Assembly (NCBI RefSeq): GCF_000373645.1
Contig: NZ_KB892002.1
Location: 1-64,000 of the forward strand
Length of the DNA: 64,000 nucleotides
Direction: 5' to 3'
Source: Streptomyces sp. ATexAB-D23
GTDB lineage: Bacteria > Actinomycetota > Actinomycetes > Streptomycetales > Streptomycetaceae
Shown here: piece by piece, positions 1 through 7,601 of the stretch
How the letters are laid out: each line of letters opens with the position of its first letter
Numbering within the stretch: position 1 is the stretch's first letter
The notes under the pieces: model-generated
What the model was told of the DNA's origin: nothing
The model's database searches: none
What the model saw: the letters and a program-made list of their open reading frames with translations, nothing else
Program-made: the position numbers and the translations under genes

Positions 1-345
1 GAGAACGGCAGGACGATCTTCTACCAGAACGAGAAGGCGTACGACGCCCCGAACCAGGACGCCATCCAGAACGGTGACATCAAGGGCTTCGCGGCCTACA
101 AGGTCGACGACTCCGTCACCACCCACGAGGCCTGGGGGCTCGGCAGCTACTGCAACTTCACCTCCGACCCCAACATCCACCAGGACCACGGCTTCCAGGC
201 CCCGGTCAAGCCCGGCGTGAAGTTCCACGACCTGATCGTCGTCTCCCTCGGCGGCCAGGGACAGTACAACCACGTCATCAACGACACGGGTTCGCCCACC
301 TCGGGGACCGACACCATTCCGTCCCAGGTCGTGTCGTTCCCGTAG
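1..345 (+). CDS. C-terminal fragment of a secreted protein, possibly a beta-helix (GH55-like) enzyme
   Basis: The frame is open from the first base of the window and stops at TAG 343-345, so only the last 114 residues are visible. The fragment is rich in Gly, Asn and aromatic residues (for example GLGSYCNFTSD and GGQGQYNHVINDTG) and has no membrane segment, which suits a secreted beta-rich protein. The closing pattern resembles the C-terminus of Streptomyces secreted pectate-lyase/GH55-like proteins, often loosely annotated as coagulation factor 5/8-type or adenylyl cyclase. That match is from memory and not decisive. The catalytic part lies outside the window. A strong hairpin follows the stop codon. 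Confidence 0.6.
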   Translation, partial: ENGRTIFYQNEKAYDAPNQDAIQNGDIKGFAAYKVDDSVTTHEAWGLGSYCNFTSDPNIHQDHGFQAPVKPGVKFHDLIVVSLGGQGQYNHVINDTGSPTSGTDTIPSQVVSFP

Positions 346-380
346 AGCAGCACGGCTGAAGCACAGCACAGCCGGACTTC

Positions 381-418
381 CGAAGGCCCGGACCGCGTCC
401 ACGCGGTCCGGGCCTTCG
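381..418. terminator. Bidirectional hairpin terminator
   Basis: A perfect 17-bp inverted repeat (381-397 pairs with 402-418) encloses the 4-nt loop TCCA. It sits between two convergent genes and probably terminates both. There is no T-run, as is usual for Streptomyces. Confidence 0.8.
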
Positions 419-419
419 G

Positions 420-986
420 CTATGCGCCCGCCGTCACCGCTCTGAGCGCTGCGAGGGCCTCGTGCGTGAAGTGCCCCATACTCCGGGAACCGTCGCCGTC
501 GATCCAGCGTTCGAACGCGACCTTGAAGACGGCGATGCCGGCCTCGGCGGCCAGGCTCGCGGCCGGTTCCGCGACGCCGCGTGCGCGCAGGGCCCCGGCA
601 AGCGCGGCGGACAGCGAGGCGAGCTTGATCAGCTCGCGTTCCCGCAGCTCCGCGTTGGCGGAGATGATCCCCTGGCGCCGCAGCGCGAACTCGCGCCGCC
701 CGTCGAAGGAGGCCGCGACCACGTCGAGCGCCGCCGCCACCACGTCGATCGCGGGCGCGGACGCGGGCGCGTCGCCCAGACCGGCGACCAGGAGGTCCTG
801 GAGCGCGGCCGACCCGCCGAACAGCACCTCACGCTTGTCGGCGTAGTGCCGGAAGAACGTGCGCTCGCTGAGCCCGGCGCGCCTGGCGATCTCGGTCACG
901 GTCGTCTGCTCGTAACCCCGCTCGCCGTAGAGCTCCATGGCGGCCTGTTCCAGCCTGCCGCGTGCGTTCGGCTCCCATCGACCCAT
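420..986 (-). CDS. TetR family transcriptional regulator
   Basis: This 188-residue protein has a typical TetR N-terminal DNA-binding domain at about residues 10-55 (GYEQTTVTEIARRAGLSERTFFRHYADKR), followed by a helical C-terminal ligand domain. It is divergent from an SDR-family oxidoreductase, with 136 bp between the two start codons. A perfect 10-bp inverted repeat in that gap (1012-1043) is the obvious operator candidate. TetR genes placed like this usually repress themselves and the divergent gene. The effector cannot be read from the sequence. Confidence 0.92.
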   Translation of the reverse strand: MGRWEPNARGRLEQAAMELYGERGYEQTTVTEIARRAGLSERTFFRHYADKREVLFGGSAALQDLLVAGLGDAPASAPAIDVVAAALDVVAASFDGRREFALRRQGIISANAELRERELIKLASLSAALAGALRARGVAEPAASLAAEAGIAVFKVAFERWIDGDGSRSMGHFTHEALAALRAVTAGA

Positions 987-1011
987 ACGGCCGAGTGTAT
1001 GGGACGGCAGT

Positions 1012-1043
1012 GACTGTCATCGGGGAGTACGCTGATGACAGTC
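1012..1043. promoter_or_regulatory. Likely TetR operator between tetR and SDR genes
   Basis: GACTGTCATC (1012-1021) and GATGACAGTC (1034-1043) are perfect inverted copies separated by 12 bp. They lie 26 bp upstream of the tetR start and 79 bp upstream of the SDR start. The length, symmetry and position fit a TetR-dimer operator controlling both genes. This is inference from position and not demonstrated binding. Confidence 0.6.
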
Positions 1044-1122
1044 GCTGACATCGGAAGTCCGGCCCTCGTCCTCCCGACCGGCCCGGACCGCCGGTATGTC
1101 GGCCTGTTCCAGGAGGTTTCCC

Positions 1123-2040
1123 ATGCGTGTGTTCATCACCGGAGCGTCCGGCTGGATCGGTTCCGCCGTCGTTCCCGAGCTCATCGAAGCGGGCCACCGG
1201 GTCGTGGGGCTCGCCCGTTCCGACGCCTCGGCCGAGACGCTCGCCGCCGCGGGGGCCGAGGTGCGGCGCGGGTCGCTGGACGACCTCGGCGTTCTGCGCG
1301 AGGCGTCCGCCGACGCGGACGGCGTCATCCATCTCGCCTTCAAGCACGACATCGCGTTCTCCGGCGACTTCCAGGGCGCCACGGACGCGGACCGCCGGGC
1401 CATCGACACCTTCGGCGACGCGCTCGCCGGCTCCGGCAAGCCGTTCGTCATCGCGTCCGGTCTCCTCGGACTCGCCCCGGGCCGTTTGGCGACCGAGCGG
1501 GACGGGCAGAGCCCCGACCCGCAGGCGCCGTCCGGGGGCCCCGGCGGCCGGCAGGACAACGCCAGGGCGACCCTCGCGCTCGCCTCACGCGATGTCCGCT
1601 CGTCCGTCGTCCGGCTGCCCCCGACGGTCCACGGCGACGGGGACAACGGCTTCATGGCGGCCCTGATCGGCATCGCCCGCGAGAAGGGCGTGGCCGGTTA
1701 CGTCGGCGACGGCTCCAACCGCTGGCCGGCCGTGCACCGCTCGGACGCGGCCCACCTGTTCCGGCTGGCCCTGGAGAACGCCGGCGCCGGCTCGACGCTG
1801 CACGCCGCGGCCGAGGAGGGCGTCCCGCTGCGGGCCGTCGCCGAGGTCTTCGGGCGCCACCTCGGCGTCCCCACGGCCTCGGTCCCGCCCGAGGAGGCGG
1901 CCGGTCACTTCGCCTGGCTGGGCGGCCTCGTGGGGATCGACGGCCCCTCGTCCTCCGCGCTGACCCGCGAGGCGCTGGGGTGGCAGCCGACCGGCCCGGG
2001 GCTCCTCGAAGACCTCGGCCGGGGGCACTACTTCGCCTGA
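1123..2040 (+). CDS. Atypical extended SDR-family NAD(P)-binding oxidoreductase
   Basis: The 305-residue product begins MRVFITGASGWIGS, a TGxxGxxG dinucleotide-binding motif at the N-terminus of a Rossmann fold. I chose ATG 1123 because AGGAGG lies 6 bp upstream; an in-frame ATG at 1096 lacks a site. The C-terminal half carries motifs of the extended/atypical SDR group (VVRLPPTVHGDGDNGF, then NRWPAVHRSDAA). I see no YxxxK catalytic pair where it would be expected, so it may be an atypical reductase or NmrA-like enzyme. The substrate is unknown. Regulation is probably by the divergent TetR protein. Confidence 0.88.
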   Translation: MRVFITGASGWIGSAVVPELIEAGHRVVGLARSDASAETLAAAGAEVRRGSLDDLGVLREASADADGVIHLAFKHDIAFSGDFQGATDADRRAIDTFGDALAGSGKPFVIASGLLGLAPGRLATERDGQSPDPQAPSGGPGGRQDNARATLALASRDVRSSVVRLPPTVHGDGDNGFMAALIGIAREKGVAGYVGDGSNRWPAVHRSDAAHLFRLALENAGAGSTLHAAAEEGVPLRAVAEVFGRHLGVPTASVPPEEAAGHFAWLGGLVGIDGPSSSALTREALGWQPTGPGLLEDLGRGHYFA

Positions 2041-2052
2041 CCACCGACGGAA

Positions 2053-2092
2053 CCGGCCGCTGCCGCCCCTGCGGAGGGGCGGTAGCGGCCGG
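2053..2092. terminator. Bidirectional hairpin terminator
   Basis: Arms 2053-2069 and 2076-2092 form a 17-bp stem with one G-T pair and a 6-nt loop. It lies between the convergent SDR and amylase genes. Confidence 0.8.
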
Positions 2093-2114
2093 CGATGTGC
2101 GCCGCTTGCCGGGA

Positions 2115-3491
2115 TCAGCCGTGCAGGGCCAGTGCGCTCTTCGCCGGGACGGTCGCGGTCAGCGTGCCGTCGTCACCGACCTGAACCGTGTTTCCGTCAC
2201 AGGCGTCCGGGGAAGCCTGCGCCACATTGCAGTACGTGCCCGCCGGGAGCGAGGTGGAGAACGTCTCGGTCAGCTCGCCTTCCCCGTTGTTGATGGCCAC
2301 GAACCCCTTGTCGCCCCGGCCGAAGGCGATCGCCGACGAACCGTTGTCCCACCAGTCCGTCAGCTCCGCGCCCTCGGTGGCGTTGTGGAAGCCGACCATG
2401 CCGGTGATCGCGGTCTGCGCGTGCGTGCAGGTCCAGCCGTCGCTCCCGCAGGCCGCCGCGCCGCCGTTCGGCGGGCCGGCGTCCTTGTCCGACCACTCGT
2501 AGCCGGAGAAGACGTTCGGCGAGCCGTAGGGCGAGGCCAGCATGAAGACGTTGGCCAGGGTGTAGGCCGCGCCGTCCTTGTAGGTCAGCGTGGAACCGTT
2601 GCGCTCGGTGTCCCAGTTGTCGACGAACGTACGGGCGCTCGCGCTCGCCAGCTTGCCGTCGGCCACGCCCTGGAGCCCGCTGATGCCGCCGCCCTGGAAG
2701 GCGCTCTTGAGGTGGCCGCCGTAGCGGAACTCGTCCACGTCGCCCACGCCCGTGTACTCCTCGGGCTGGACCGCCTCGCCGCCACCGTGGATGACCTCGC
2801 CGACCCAGTAGCCCGGGTCGTCCATCTTGCCCTTGATCGCGGCGATGTCGTCGGCGGCCATGTGCTTGGCGGCGTCGATGCGGAAGCCGTCGACGCCCAG
2901 GCTCCGCAGGTCGGAGAGGTAGGCGGCGATCGTCGTACGGACGGCGTCGCTGCCGGTGTCCAGGTCGGCCAGGCCGACCAGTTCGCAGTTCTGGACGTCG
3001 TCGCGGTCGCCGTAGTCGCTGATGTCCTTGCGGCAGCCGTGGAAGTCCTGGTCCTGGAAGTACCCGGGATAGTCGTACTTCGTGTACGCGGTGCCGCCGG
3101 TCCCGGTGCCGGAACCGGACGACATGTGGTTGATGACCGCGTCGGCGACCACCTTCACCCCGGCCGAGTGACAGCTCTCCACCATCGAGGCGAAGGAGTC
3201 ACGGTCGCCGAGCCGCCCGGCGATCTTGTAGCTGACCGGCTGGTACGAGGTCCACCACTGGTCGCCCTGGATGTGCTCGGAGGCGGGCGAGACCTCCACG
3301 TACCCGTAGCCTGCCGGGCCCAGGGAATCCGTACAGGCCTGGGCCACCGCGTCGTACTTCCACTCGAACAGGGTGGCGGTGACGGTCTTCTCGCCCGGCG
3401 GGGTGGCCTGGGAGGGCCAGGCGGTGAGCGCGGTGGCCCCGGCGGCTGCGAGCAGCCCGGCCAGCGTCACGCGGAGGGCGCGGGAACTCAA
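2115..3491 (-). CDS. Secreted alpha-amylase (GH13)
   Basis: I start this 458-residue enzyme at TTG 3491, which has AAGGAG just upstream; the open frame extends further but without a site. Residues 1-29 form a signal peptide ending in PSQA before TPPGEK. The GH13 regions are all present: DAVINH at about 117-122, GFRIDAAKH with nucleophile D206, GEVIHGG with acid/base E232, and FVDNWD with D294. Region IV has Trp293 where many alpha-amylases have His. No starch-binding CBM20 follows the C-terminal beta domain, so this is the short form of the Streptomyces enzyme. It hydrolyses starch outside the cell. Confidence 0.95.
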   Translation of the reverse strand: MSSRALRVTLAGLLAAAGATALTAWPSQATPPGEKTVTATLFEWKYDAVAQACTDSLGPAGYGYVEVSPASEHIQGDQWWTSYQPVSYKIAGRLGDRDSFASMVESCHSAGVKVVADAVINHMSSGSGTGTGGTAYTKYDYPGYFQDQDFHGCRKDISDYGDRDDVQNCELVGLADLDTGSDAVRTTIAAYLSDLRSLGVDGFRIDAAKHMAADDIAAIKGKMDDPGYWVGEVIHGGGEAVQPEEYTGVGDVDEFRYGGHLKSAFQGGGISGLQGVADGKLASASARTFVDNWDTERNGSTLTYKDGAAYTLANVFMLASPYGSPNVFSGYEWSDKDAGPPNGGAAACGSDGWTCTHAQTAITGMVGFHNATEGAELTDWWDNGSSAIAFGRGDKGFVAINNGEGELTETFSTSLPAGTYCNVAQASPDACDGNTVQVGDDGTLTATVPAKSALALHG

Positions 3492-3600
3492 TTGCGGCTC
3501 CTTCGGTCGCGGGTACGGAAATGGGGTCCGTACCCTGCGGGGGCGGCCACGCGCCTGGCCACCGTGGGGGGAGTTCGGAGCCTGCCGCGATGGCCGTGAG

Positions 3601-3650
3601 CACGTCAAGAGATGGCGCAAGAAATTCCAGCATGTTTCTGAAATGTTTTG
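3601..3650. promoter_or_regulatory. AT-rich repeat patch upstream of the amylase gene
   Basis: Within the 204-bp gap 3492-3695, the stretch 3619-3650 is unusually AT-rich for this genome. It contains the direct repeat ATGTTT (3632-3637 and 3643-3648, one helical turn apart) and an imperfect inverted AGAAA/TTTCT pair. Streptomyces amylase genes are commonly repressed by a LacI-family maltose regulator bound upstream, and this patch is a reasonable site. No clear -10/-35 was assigned. Confidence 0.35.
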
Positions 3651-3695
3651 CCGGGCAGGCGAGTTGGCGATACGGGTGCGGTGTCTTCCGCATCG

Positions 3696-3905
3696 TCACT
3701 GGTCACGGCGGTGCACCGCGAGCACCGTCACCGCTCCCGCCACCAGTGCCCACAGGACGTAGACGGTCCACGCACCCGTCTCCGACCACGGAAAGAGCCC
3801 GGGCCCGGCCGGCGGGAACGCCACCTCCGTCAGCCGCTCCCACCCGCTGACGGGCAGCGCGTGCCGGAGCACCGCCGTCAGGTGGCGCCGGTCGCTGAGG
3901 ATCAC
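3696..3905 (-). CDS. Short membrane-protein ORF, possibly a remnant of an ABC-2 permease
   Basis: A 69-residue frame from GTG 3905. Its only clear feature is a C-terminal hydrophobic helix (WTVYVLWALVAGAVTVLAVHRRDQ region) ending in RRD, which resembles the last helix of an ABC-2 type permease. There is no obvious ribosome site, and the upstream in-frame sequence reads through Arg/Pro-rich noise. I suspect a decayed fragment. An intact ABC-2 permease lies 2 kb upstream in the same orientation. Confidence 0.3.
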   Translation of the reverse strand: MILSDRRHLTAVLRHALPVSGWERLTEVAFPPAGPGLFPWSETGAWTVYVLWALVAGAVTVLAVHRRDQ

Positions 3906-3977
3906 GAGGCGGGGCTGGTCTCCCCCGGCCGGTGAGCGCGCCGGAGGCCGGCCCCGGCGCGGACCGCCGCGCGGGCT

Positions 3978-4589
3978 CTACAGCCAGCCCTTCTCGCGGG
4001 CCATCCGGACGGCCTCCGCGCGGTTGCGGGCCGCCATCTTCTGGATCGCCATGGAGAGGTAGTTGCGGACCGTGCCCTGGGAGAGGTGGAGCGCGGCGGC
4101 GATCTCCGCGTTGGTCGAGCCGTCCGCCGCGATGCGCAGCACCTCGCGCTCCCGCTCGGTCAGCGGACTCGCCCCGTCGGCGAGGGCGGCGGCGGCCAGG
4201 GTGGGGTCGATGACGCGTTCCCCGGCGAGCACCTTGCGTACCGCTGCGGCGAGCTGGGCCGCGGGAGCGTCCTTCACCAGGAAGGCGTCCGCGCCGGACT
4301 CCATCGCCCGGCGCAGATAGCCGGGCCTGCCGAACGTGGTGACGACGACGACCTTGACGTCCGGGAGGGCGTCGCGCAGCTGGGCCGTGGCCTCGATGCC
4401 GGTCATGCCGGGCATCTCGATGTCCAGGAGGGCCACGTCGACGCCGTGTTCCCGGGCCGCCGCGAGGACCTCGTCGCCGCGGGCGACCTGGGCGACCACC
4501 TCGATGTCGGGTTCCAGCCCGAGGAGCGCCGCGAGGGCCTCGCGCACCATGGACTGGTCCTCAGCGAGGAGGAGTCTGATCATGCTCAT
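3978..4589 (-). CDS. NarL/FixJ-type response regulator
   Basis: The 203-residue protein has a receiver domain with phospho-acceptor D56 (DVALLDIEMPG) and the conserved Lys in LVKDAP. A LuxR-type helix-turn-helix follows at about residues 141-200 (LTEREREVLRIAADGSTNAEIAAAL). Its ATG (4589) overlaps the stop of the histidine kinase gene by 4 bp (ATGA), so the two are translationally coupled. With the kinase and the ABC pair upstream it forms a four-gene operon of the DesKR/YvfTU type, in which the regulator usually controls the exporter genes. Confidence 0.95.
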   Translation of the reverse strand: MSMIRLLLAEDQSMVREALAALLGLEPDIEVVAQVARGDEVLAAAREHGVDVALLDIEMPGMTGIEATAQLRDALPDVKVVVVTTFGRPGYLRRAMESGADAFLVKDAPAAQLAAAVRKVLAGERVIDPTLAAAALADGASPLTEREREVLRIAADGSTNAEIAAALHLSQGTVRNYLSMAIQKMAARNRAEAVRMAREKGWL

Positions 4590-5764
4590 TCCGCGGATCC
4601 TAGGCCGGATTCGAACGGAACACTGAGGACCATGGTGAAGCCTTTGCCCGAGCGGGGGTGGGTGGGCCGGGTGGTGAGGGTGCCGTCGACGGTGGCGAGG
4701 CGTTCGGCGAGACCGGTGAGGCCGTTGCCGGGCCGGGTGCCGCCGGCGCCGCGGCCGTCGTCGGCGACGGTGAGTTCGAGGACCCGGCCGCCGAGCGTCT
4801 GTCGGGGGGCGACGGTGACCGTGCAGCGGTGCGCGCCGCTGTGGCGTACGACGTTGGTGACGGCTTCCCGCAGCCCCCAGGCGAGCACCTCCTCCGGCTC
4901 CTCGGGCAGGCCTTCGGGGACGTCGGTGGGGATGTCCGCGGTGACTCCGGCCGCGGCCAGCGCGGTCCGGGCCCCGGCCAGTTCGCCGGGGAGGGTGGGC
5001 CTGCGGTAGCCGGTGACGGCGCTGCGTACGTCCACCAGCGCCTGGCGGCTGACCTGTTCGATGTCGGCGACCTGTGCGGCGGCCTGCTCCGGCCGGCCGG
5101 GGAGCATCCGCCCGGCCAGTTCGCTCTTGAGGGTGATCAGGGAGAGGGAGTGGCCGAGCAGGTCGTGCAGGTCGCGGGCGAGGCGGAGGCGTTCCTCGTT
5201 GGCGGCGAGCTGGGCGACGGTCGCGCGGGCCTCGCGCAGATCGATCGTGGTGCGGATCATCTGCCGGATGCCGGCCATCGCGAAGCCGCCGAGCAGCGCC
5301 GGGAAGGCCAGCGCGCTGATGACCTCCCTGGGGTGGCCGCCGGCCGCGCCGATGCCGATCAGGACGGCGGTCACGAGCGGGATCAGCCAGCGGGCGGCCG
5401 CCAGGGGCAGGGTGGCCCCGACGGAGACCGAGACGTAGACGAACAGCACCAGCCAGGGGGTGCCCAGCGTCAGGGACAGCACGACGGCCAGGGCGCCGAG
5501 GAAGGCGAGCGCGGAACGGACCCGCAGGGGGTCGAGCGCCTTCGAGGTGTGGCGGTAGACCAGGAGCAGATAACTGCCGACGAACACCAGCAGGCCGAGC
5601 GTGCCCAGCGCCGTCGCCCACGCGGTGTGGTGGGCGTCCACGAGGTCCTTCACCGGGGCGCTCATGAAGGCGAGCCAGATCCCGATCCACAGGGCCTTGA
5701 GCCGCATCTGCTTGCGCCGCTCCGGCGGACTGCCGATACCCACCGGTGTCTCGTCCTCGTTCAC
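4586..5764 (-). CDS. DesK-type sensor histidine kinase
   Basis: This 392-residue kinase starts at GTG 5764, which overlaps the permease stop codon (GTGA). A Met 19 codons in is a possible alternative. Four to five membrane helices span roughly residues 25-165, followed by a HisKA_3 dimerisation helix with phospho-acceptor H200 (RLARDLHDLLGHSL) and an HATPase_c domain (N box LREAVTNVVRHS, G box DDGRGAGG, then GNGLTGL). The sensor is all membrane, with no extracellular domain, typical of kinases that sense envelope or membrane-drug stress beside an ABC exporter. It phosphorylates the adjacent response regulator. Confidence 0.95.
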   Translation of the reverse strand: MNEDETPVGIGSPPERRKQMRLKALWIGIWLAFMSAPVKDLVDAHHTAWATALGTLGLLVFVGSYLLLVYRHTSKALDPLRVRSALAFLGALAVVLSLTLGTPWLVLFVYVSVSVGATLPLAAARWLIPLVTAVLIGIGAAGGHPREVISALAFPALLGGFAMAGIRQMIRTTIDLREARATVAQLAANEERLRLARDLHDLLGHSLSLITLKSELAGRMLPGRPEQAAAQVADIEQVSRQALVDVRSAVTGYRRPTLPGELAGARTALAAAGVTADIPTDVPEGLPEEPEEVLAWGLREAVTNVVRHSGAHRCTVTVAPRQTLGGRVLELTVADDGRGAGGTRPGNGLTGLAERLATVDGTLTTRPTHPRSGKGFTMVLSVPFESGLGSAE

Positions 5765-6501
5765 GCTTTCAAGGTGTCCTTCCGGTAGAGCCAGGCCGCG
5801 CCGCCCGCGAAGAGCAGGAAGTAGACACAGAGGACGGCGATGTCCCTGGCGTGCGGCGCGCCGCCCATTTCGACGGCCTGGCCGAGTGCAGCGTACGCGT
5901 GTGTGGGAAGCCACTCGGAGATGTTCTGGAGCCACTGCGGGAAGGTGGCGCTCGGCATCCACAGGCCGCCGAGGATCGAGAGGCCGAAGTAGATGATCAT
6001 CGTGACCGGGCGGACCGCGTCCCCGCTGGTGAGGTAGCCGATGGCGACGCCGAGCGCGGCGAAGACGAGCGAGCCGGCCCAGATGACGCCGGTCAGCGCG
6101 AGCCACTGCCACAGGTCGAAGCGGACGTGTTTGGCCGCCGCCGCGACGAGGAAGACGACGACGATGCAGGGCAGCGTCACCATGGCGGCGCTCGCGATCT
6201 TCGCCAGGACGTAGCCGCGGCCGGGCAGCGCGGTCAGCCTCAGCTGGCGCACCCAGCCCTTCTCGCGCTCCTTCGCGATGCGTTCGCTGTTGCCCATCAG
6301 GACGGCGGTCAGCGCGCCGAAGGAGGCCATGGAGACCATGAAGAAGGCCTGGAGCGTCAGATCGGTGCCCGGCACCGTGTCGGTGGTGTTCTGGGTGCCG
6401 GAGATCAGCAGGTAGATCACCGACGGGTAGATGACCGAGAAGAACATGAACTTCTTGTTCCGCAGGGTGCGGGTCACTTCCAGCCTGATGAGCGTGTTCA
6501 T
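5761..6501 (-). CDS. ABC-2 type transporter permease
   Basis: The 246-residue protein has six predicted membrane helices and the ABC-2 family layout: an N-terminal helix after MNTLIRLEVTRTLRNKK, a cytoplasmic loop with KEREKGWVRQLRLTALP, and a final helix ending YRKDTLKA. Its start overlaps the ATPase stop (ATGA) and its stop overlaps the kinase start, so all four genes are co-translated. With the ATPase it forms an exporter, probably for a lipid-like or antimicrobial compound. The substrate is not visible. Confidence 0.93.
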   Translation of the reverse strand: MNTLIRLEVTRTLRNKKFMFFSVIYPSVIYLLISGTQNTTDTVPGTDLTLQAFFMVSMASFGALTAVLMGNSERIAKEREKGWVRQLRLTALPGRGYVLAKIASAAMVTLPCIVVVFLVAAAAKHVRFDLWQWLALTGVIWAGSLVFAALGVAIGYLTSGDAVRPVTMIIYFGLSILGGLWMPSATFPQWLQNISEWLPTHAYAALGQAVEMGGAPHARDIAVLCVYFLLFAGGAAWLYRKDTLKA

Positions 6502-7433
6502 ACGGTCCTGGCCTCCTCGGCCTCGGTGATGGCGACGAAGGCCTGCTCCAGGCCGAGTCCGGCGACTTCCAGCTCGCGCGGGTAGAGGCCGAGTCCGTAG
6601 ACGGCGTGCACGGTCGCGTCCGCGTTGTGCGACTGGATGCGCACCCGCCGGCCGCTGATGTCGAGCGTGGCGAGGAACGGCAGTGCGCGCAGGGCCGTTT
6701 CGTCGACCGCGCCCTCCAGTTCGAAGGAGATCCGGCGGGCCCCCGCCTTCGCCTTGATCTCGGCGGCGGTGCCGTCGGCGAGGAGGCGGCCCTTGTGCAG
6801 GACCAGGACGCGGTCGGCGATCGCGTCGGCCTCTTCGAGGTAGTGGGTGGCGAACAGGACGGTACGGCCCTGCTCGGCCTGCTCGCGCATGGTGGCCCAG
6901 AACGCCTGGCGGGCGGTCACATCCATGCCGGTGGTCGGTTCGTCGAGCACGATCAGGTCGTTGGCGCCCGCGGTGGCGAGGGCGAACCGTACGCGCTGTT
7001 CCTGGCCGCCGGAGAGCTTGTTGACCATACGGCCGGCGATCGACGCGACGCCGGCTCGGGCCAGCACCTCGCTCACCGGGTAGGGGTGCGGGTGCAGATC
7101 GCAGACCAGCCGGACCAGTTCCTCGACGGTGACGTCCTCCATCAGGCCGCCGCTCTGGAGCATGGCGCCGACCCGGCCTGCCGCGATGGCCTCCTGCGGG
7201 GACGTGCCGAAGAGGCGGACGCTGCCGGAGTCCGCGGTGCGCAGGCCGAGGAGGAGGTCGAGGGTGGAGGACTTCCCGGCGCCGTTGGGGCCCAGCAGCG
7301 CGACGGTTTCGCCGGGGTGCAGGTCGAGGGTGAGTCCGTCGACGGCGCGTACGTCTCCGTAGGCCTTGGTGACCTGGTCGAAGCTGACCACGGCGGTCCT
7401 CGCCGCGGTCGTTTCGGTGGCTGTCGTTGTCAT
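6498..7433 (-). CDS. ABC transporter ATP-binding protein (drug/lipid exporter type)
   Basis: The 311-residue ATPase has Walker A GPNGAGKSS (48-56), signature LSGGQ (140-144) and Walker B DLIVLDEPTTG (about 159-169). The C-terminal about 80 residues look like the extra domain of DrrA/CcmA-type exporters. It is the first gene of the ABC-kinase-regulator operon. A near-perfect ATGACA-GA-TGTCAT palindrome 60 bp upstream is a candidate binding site for the operon's own response regulator. Confidence 0.95.
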   Translation of the reverse strand: MTTTATETTAARTAVVSFDQVTKAYGDVRAVDGLTLDLHPGETVALLGPNGAGKSSTLDLLLGLRTADSGSVRLFGTSPQEAIAAGRVGAMLQSGGLMEDVTVEELVRLVCDLHPHPYPVSEVLARAGVASIAGRMVNKLSGGQEQRVRFALATAGANDLIVLDEPTTGMDVTARQAFWATMREQAEQGRTVLFATHYLEEADAIADRVLVLHKGRLLADGTAAEIKAKAGARRISFELEGAVDETALRALPFLATLDISGRRVRIQSHNADATVHAVYGLGLYPRELEVAGLGLEQAFVAITEAEEARTV

Positions 7434-7492
7434 GCGTCCAGCCTGGCGGACCGGGGGGTGCGCCCGGCAGGGTCACGGGTCGTGGATACGGG

Positions 7493-7506
7493 ATGACAGA
7501 TGTCAT
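7493..7506. promoter_or_regulatory. Palindrome upstream of the ABC/two-component operon
   Basis: ATGACA (7493-7498) and TGTCAT (7501-7506) are perfect inverted half-sites around a GA centre, 60 bp upstream of the ATPase start. NarL-family regulators of this operon type often bind palindromes of this size to autoregulate. The assignment is positional. Confidence 0.45.
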
Positions 7507-7548
7507 GGCTCACGGATGACGGGCGGGCGGACCGGCCCCGGAACGCCG

Positions 7549-7580
7549 CCGCCCCCGGCCGGAGGTCCGGCCGGGGGCGG
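7549..7580 (-). terminator. Hairpin terminator downstream of the PG-binding-like gene
   Basis: A 14-bp perfect GC stem (7549-7562 with 7567-7580) has the loop AGGT. It lies 22 bp past the stop codon of the minus-strand gene at 7602-9875. Confidence 0.8.
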
Positions 7581-7601
7581 TGACAGGTGGTGCGGGGCGG
7601 G

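Noticed and set aside
1035..3599. Very long open frames opposite or overlapping real genes (here across SDR and amylase, similarly at 28235-30157, 30200-32809 and 37876-40374)
   Set aside because: They are Arg/Pro/Ala/Gly-rich shadows created by high GC, without ribosome sites or domains, and lie antisense to genes with clear families.
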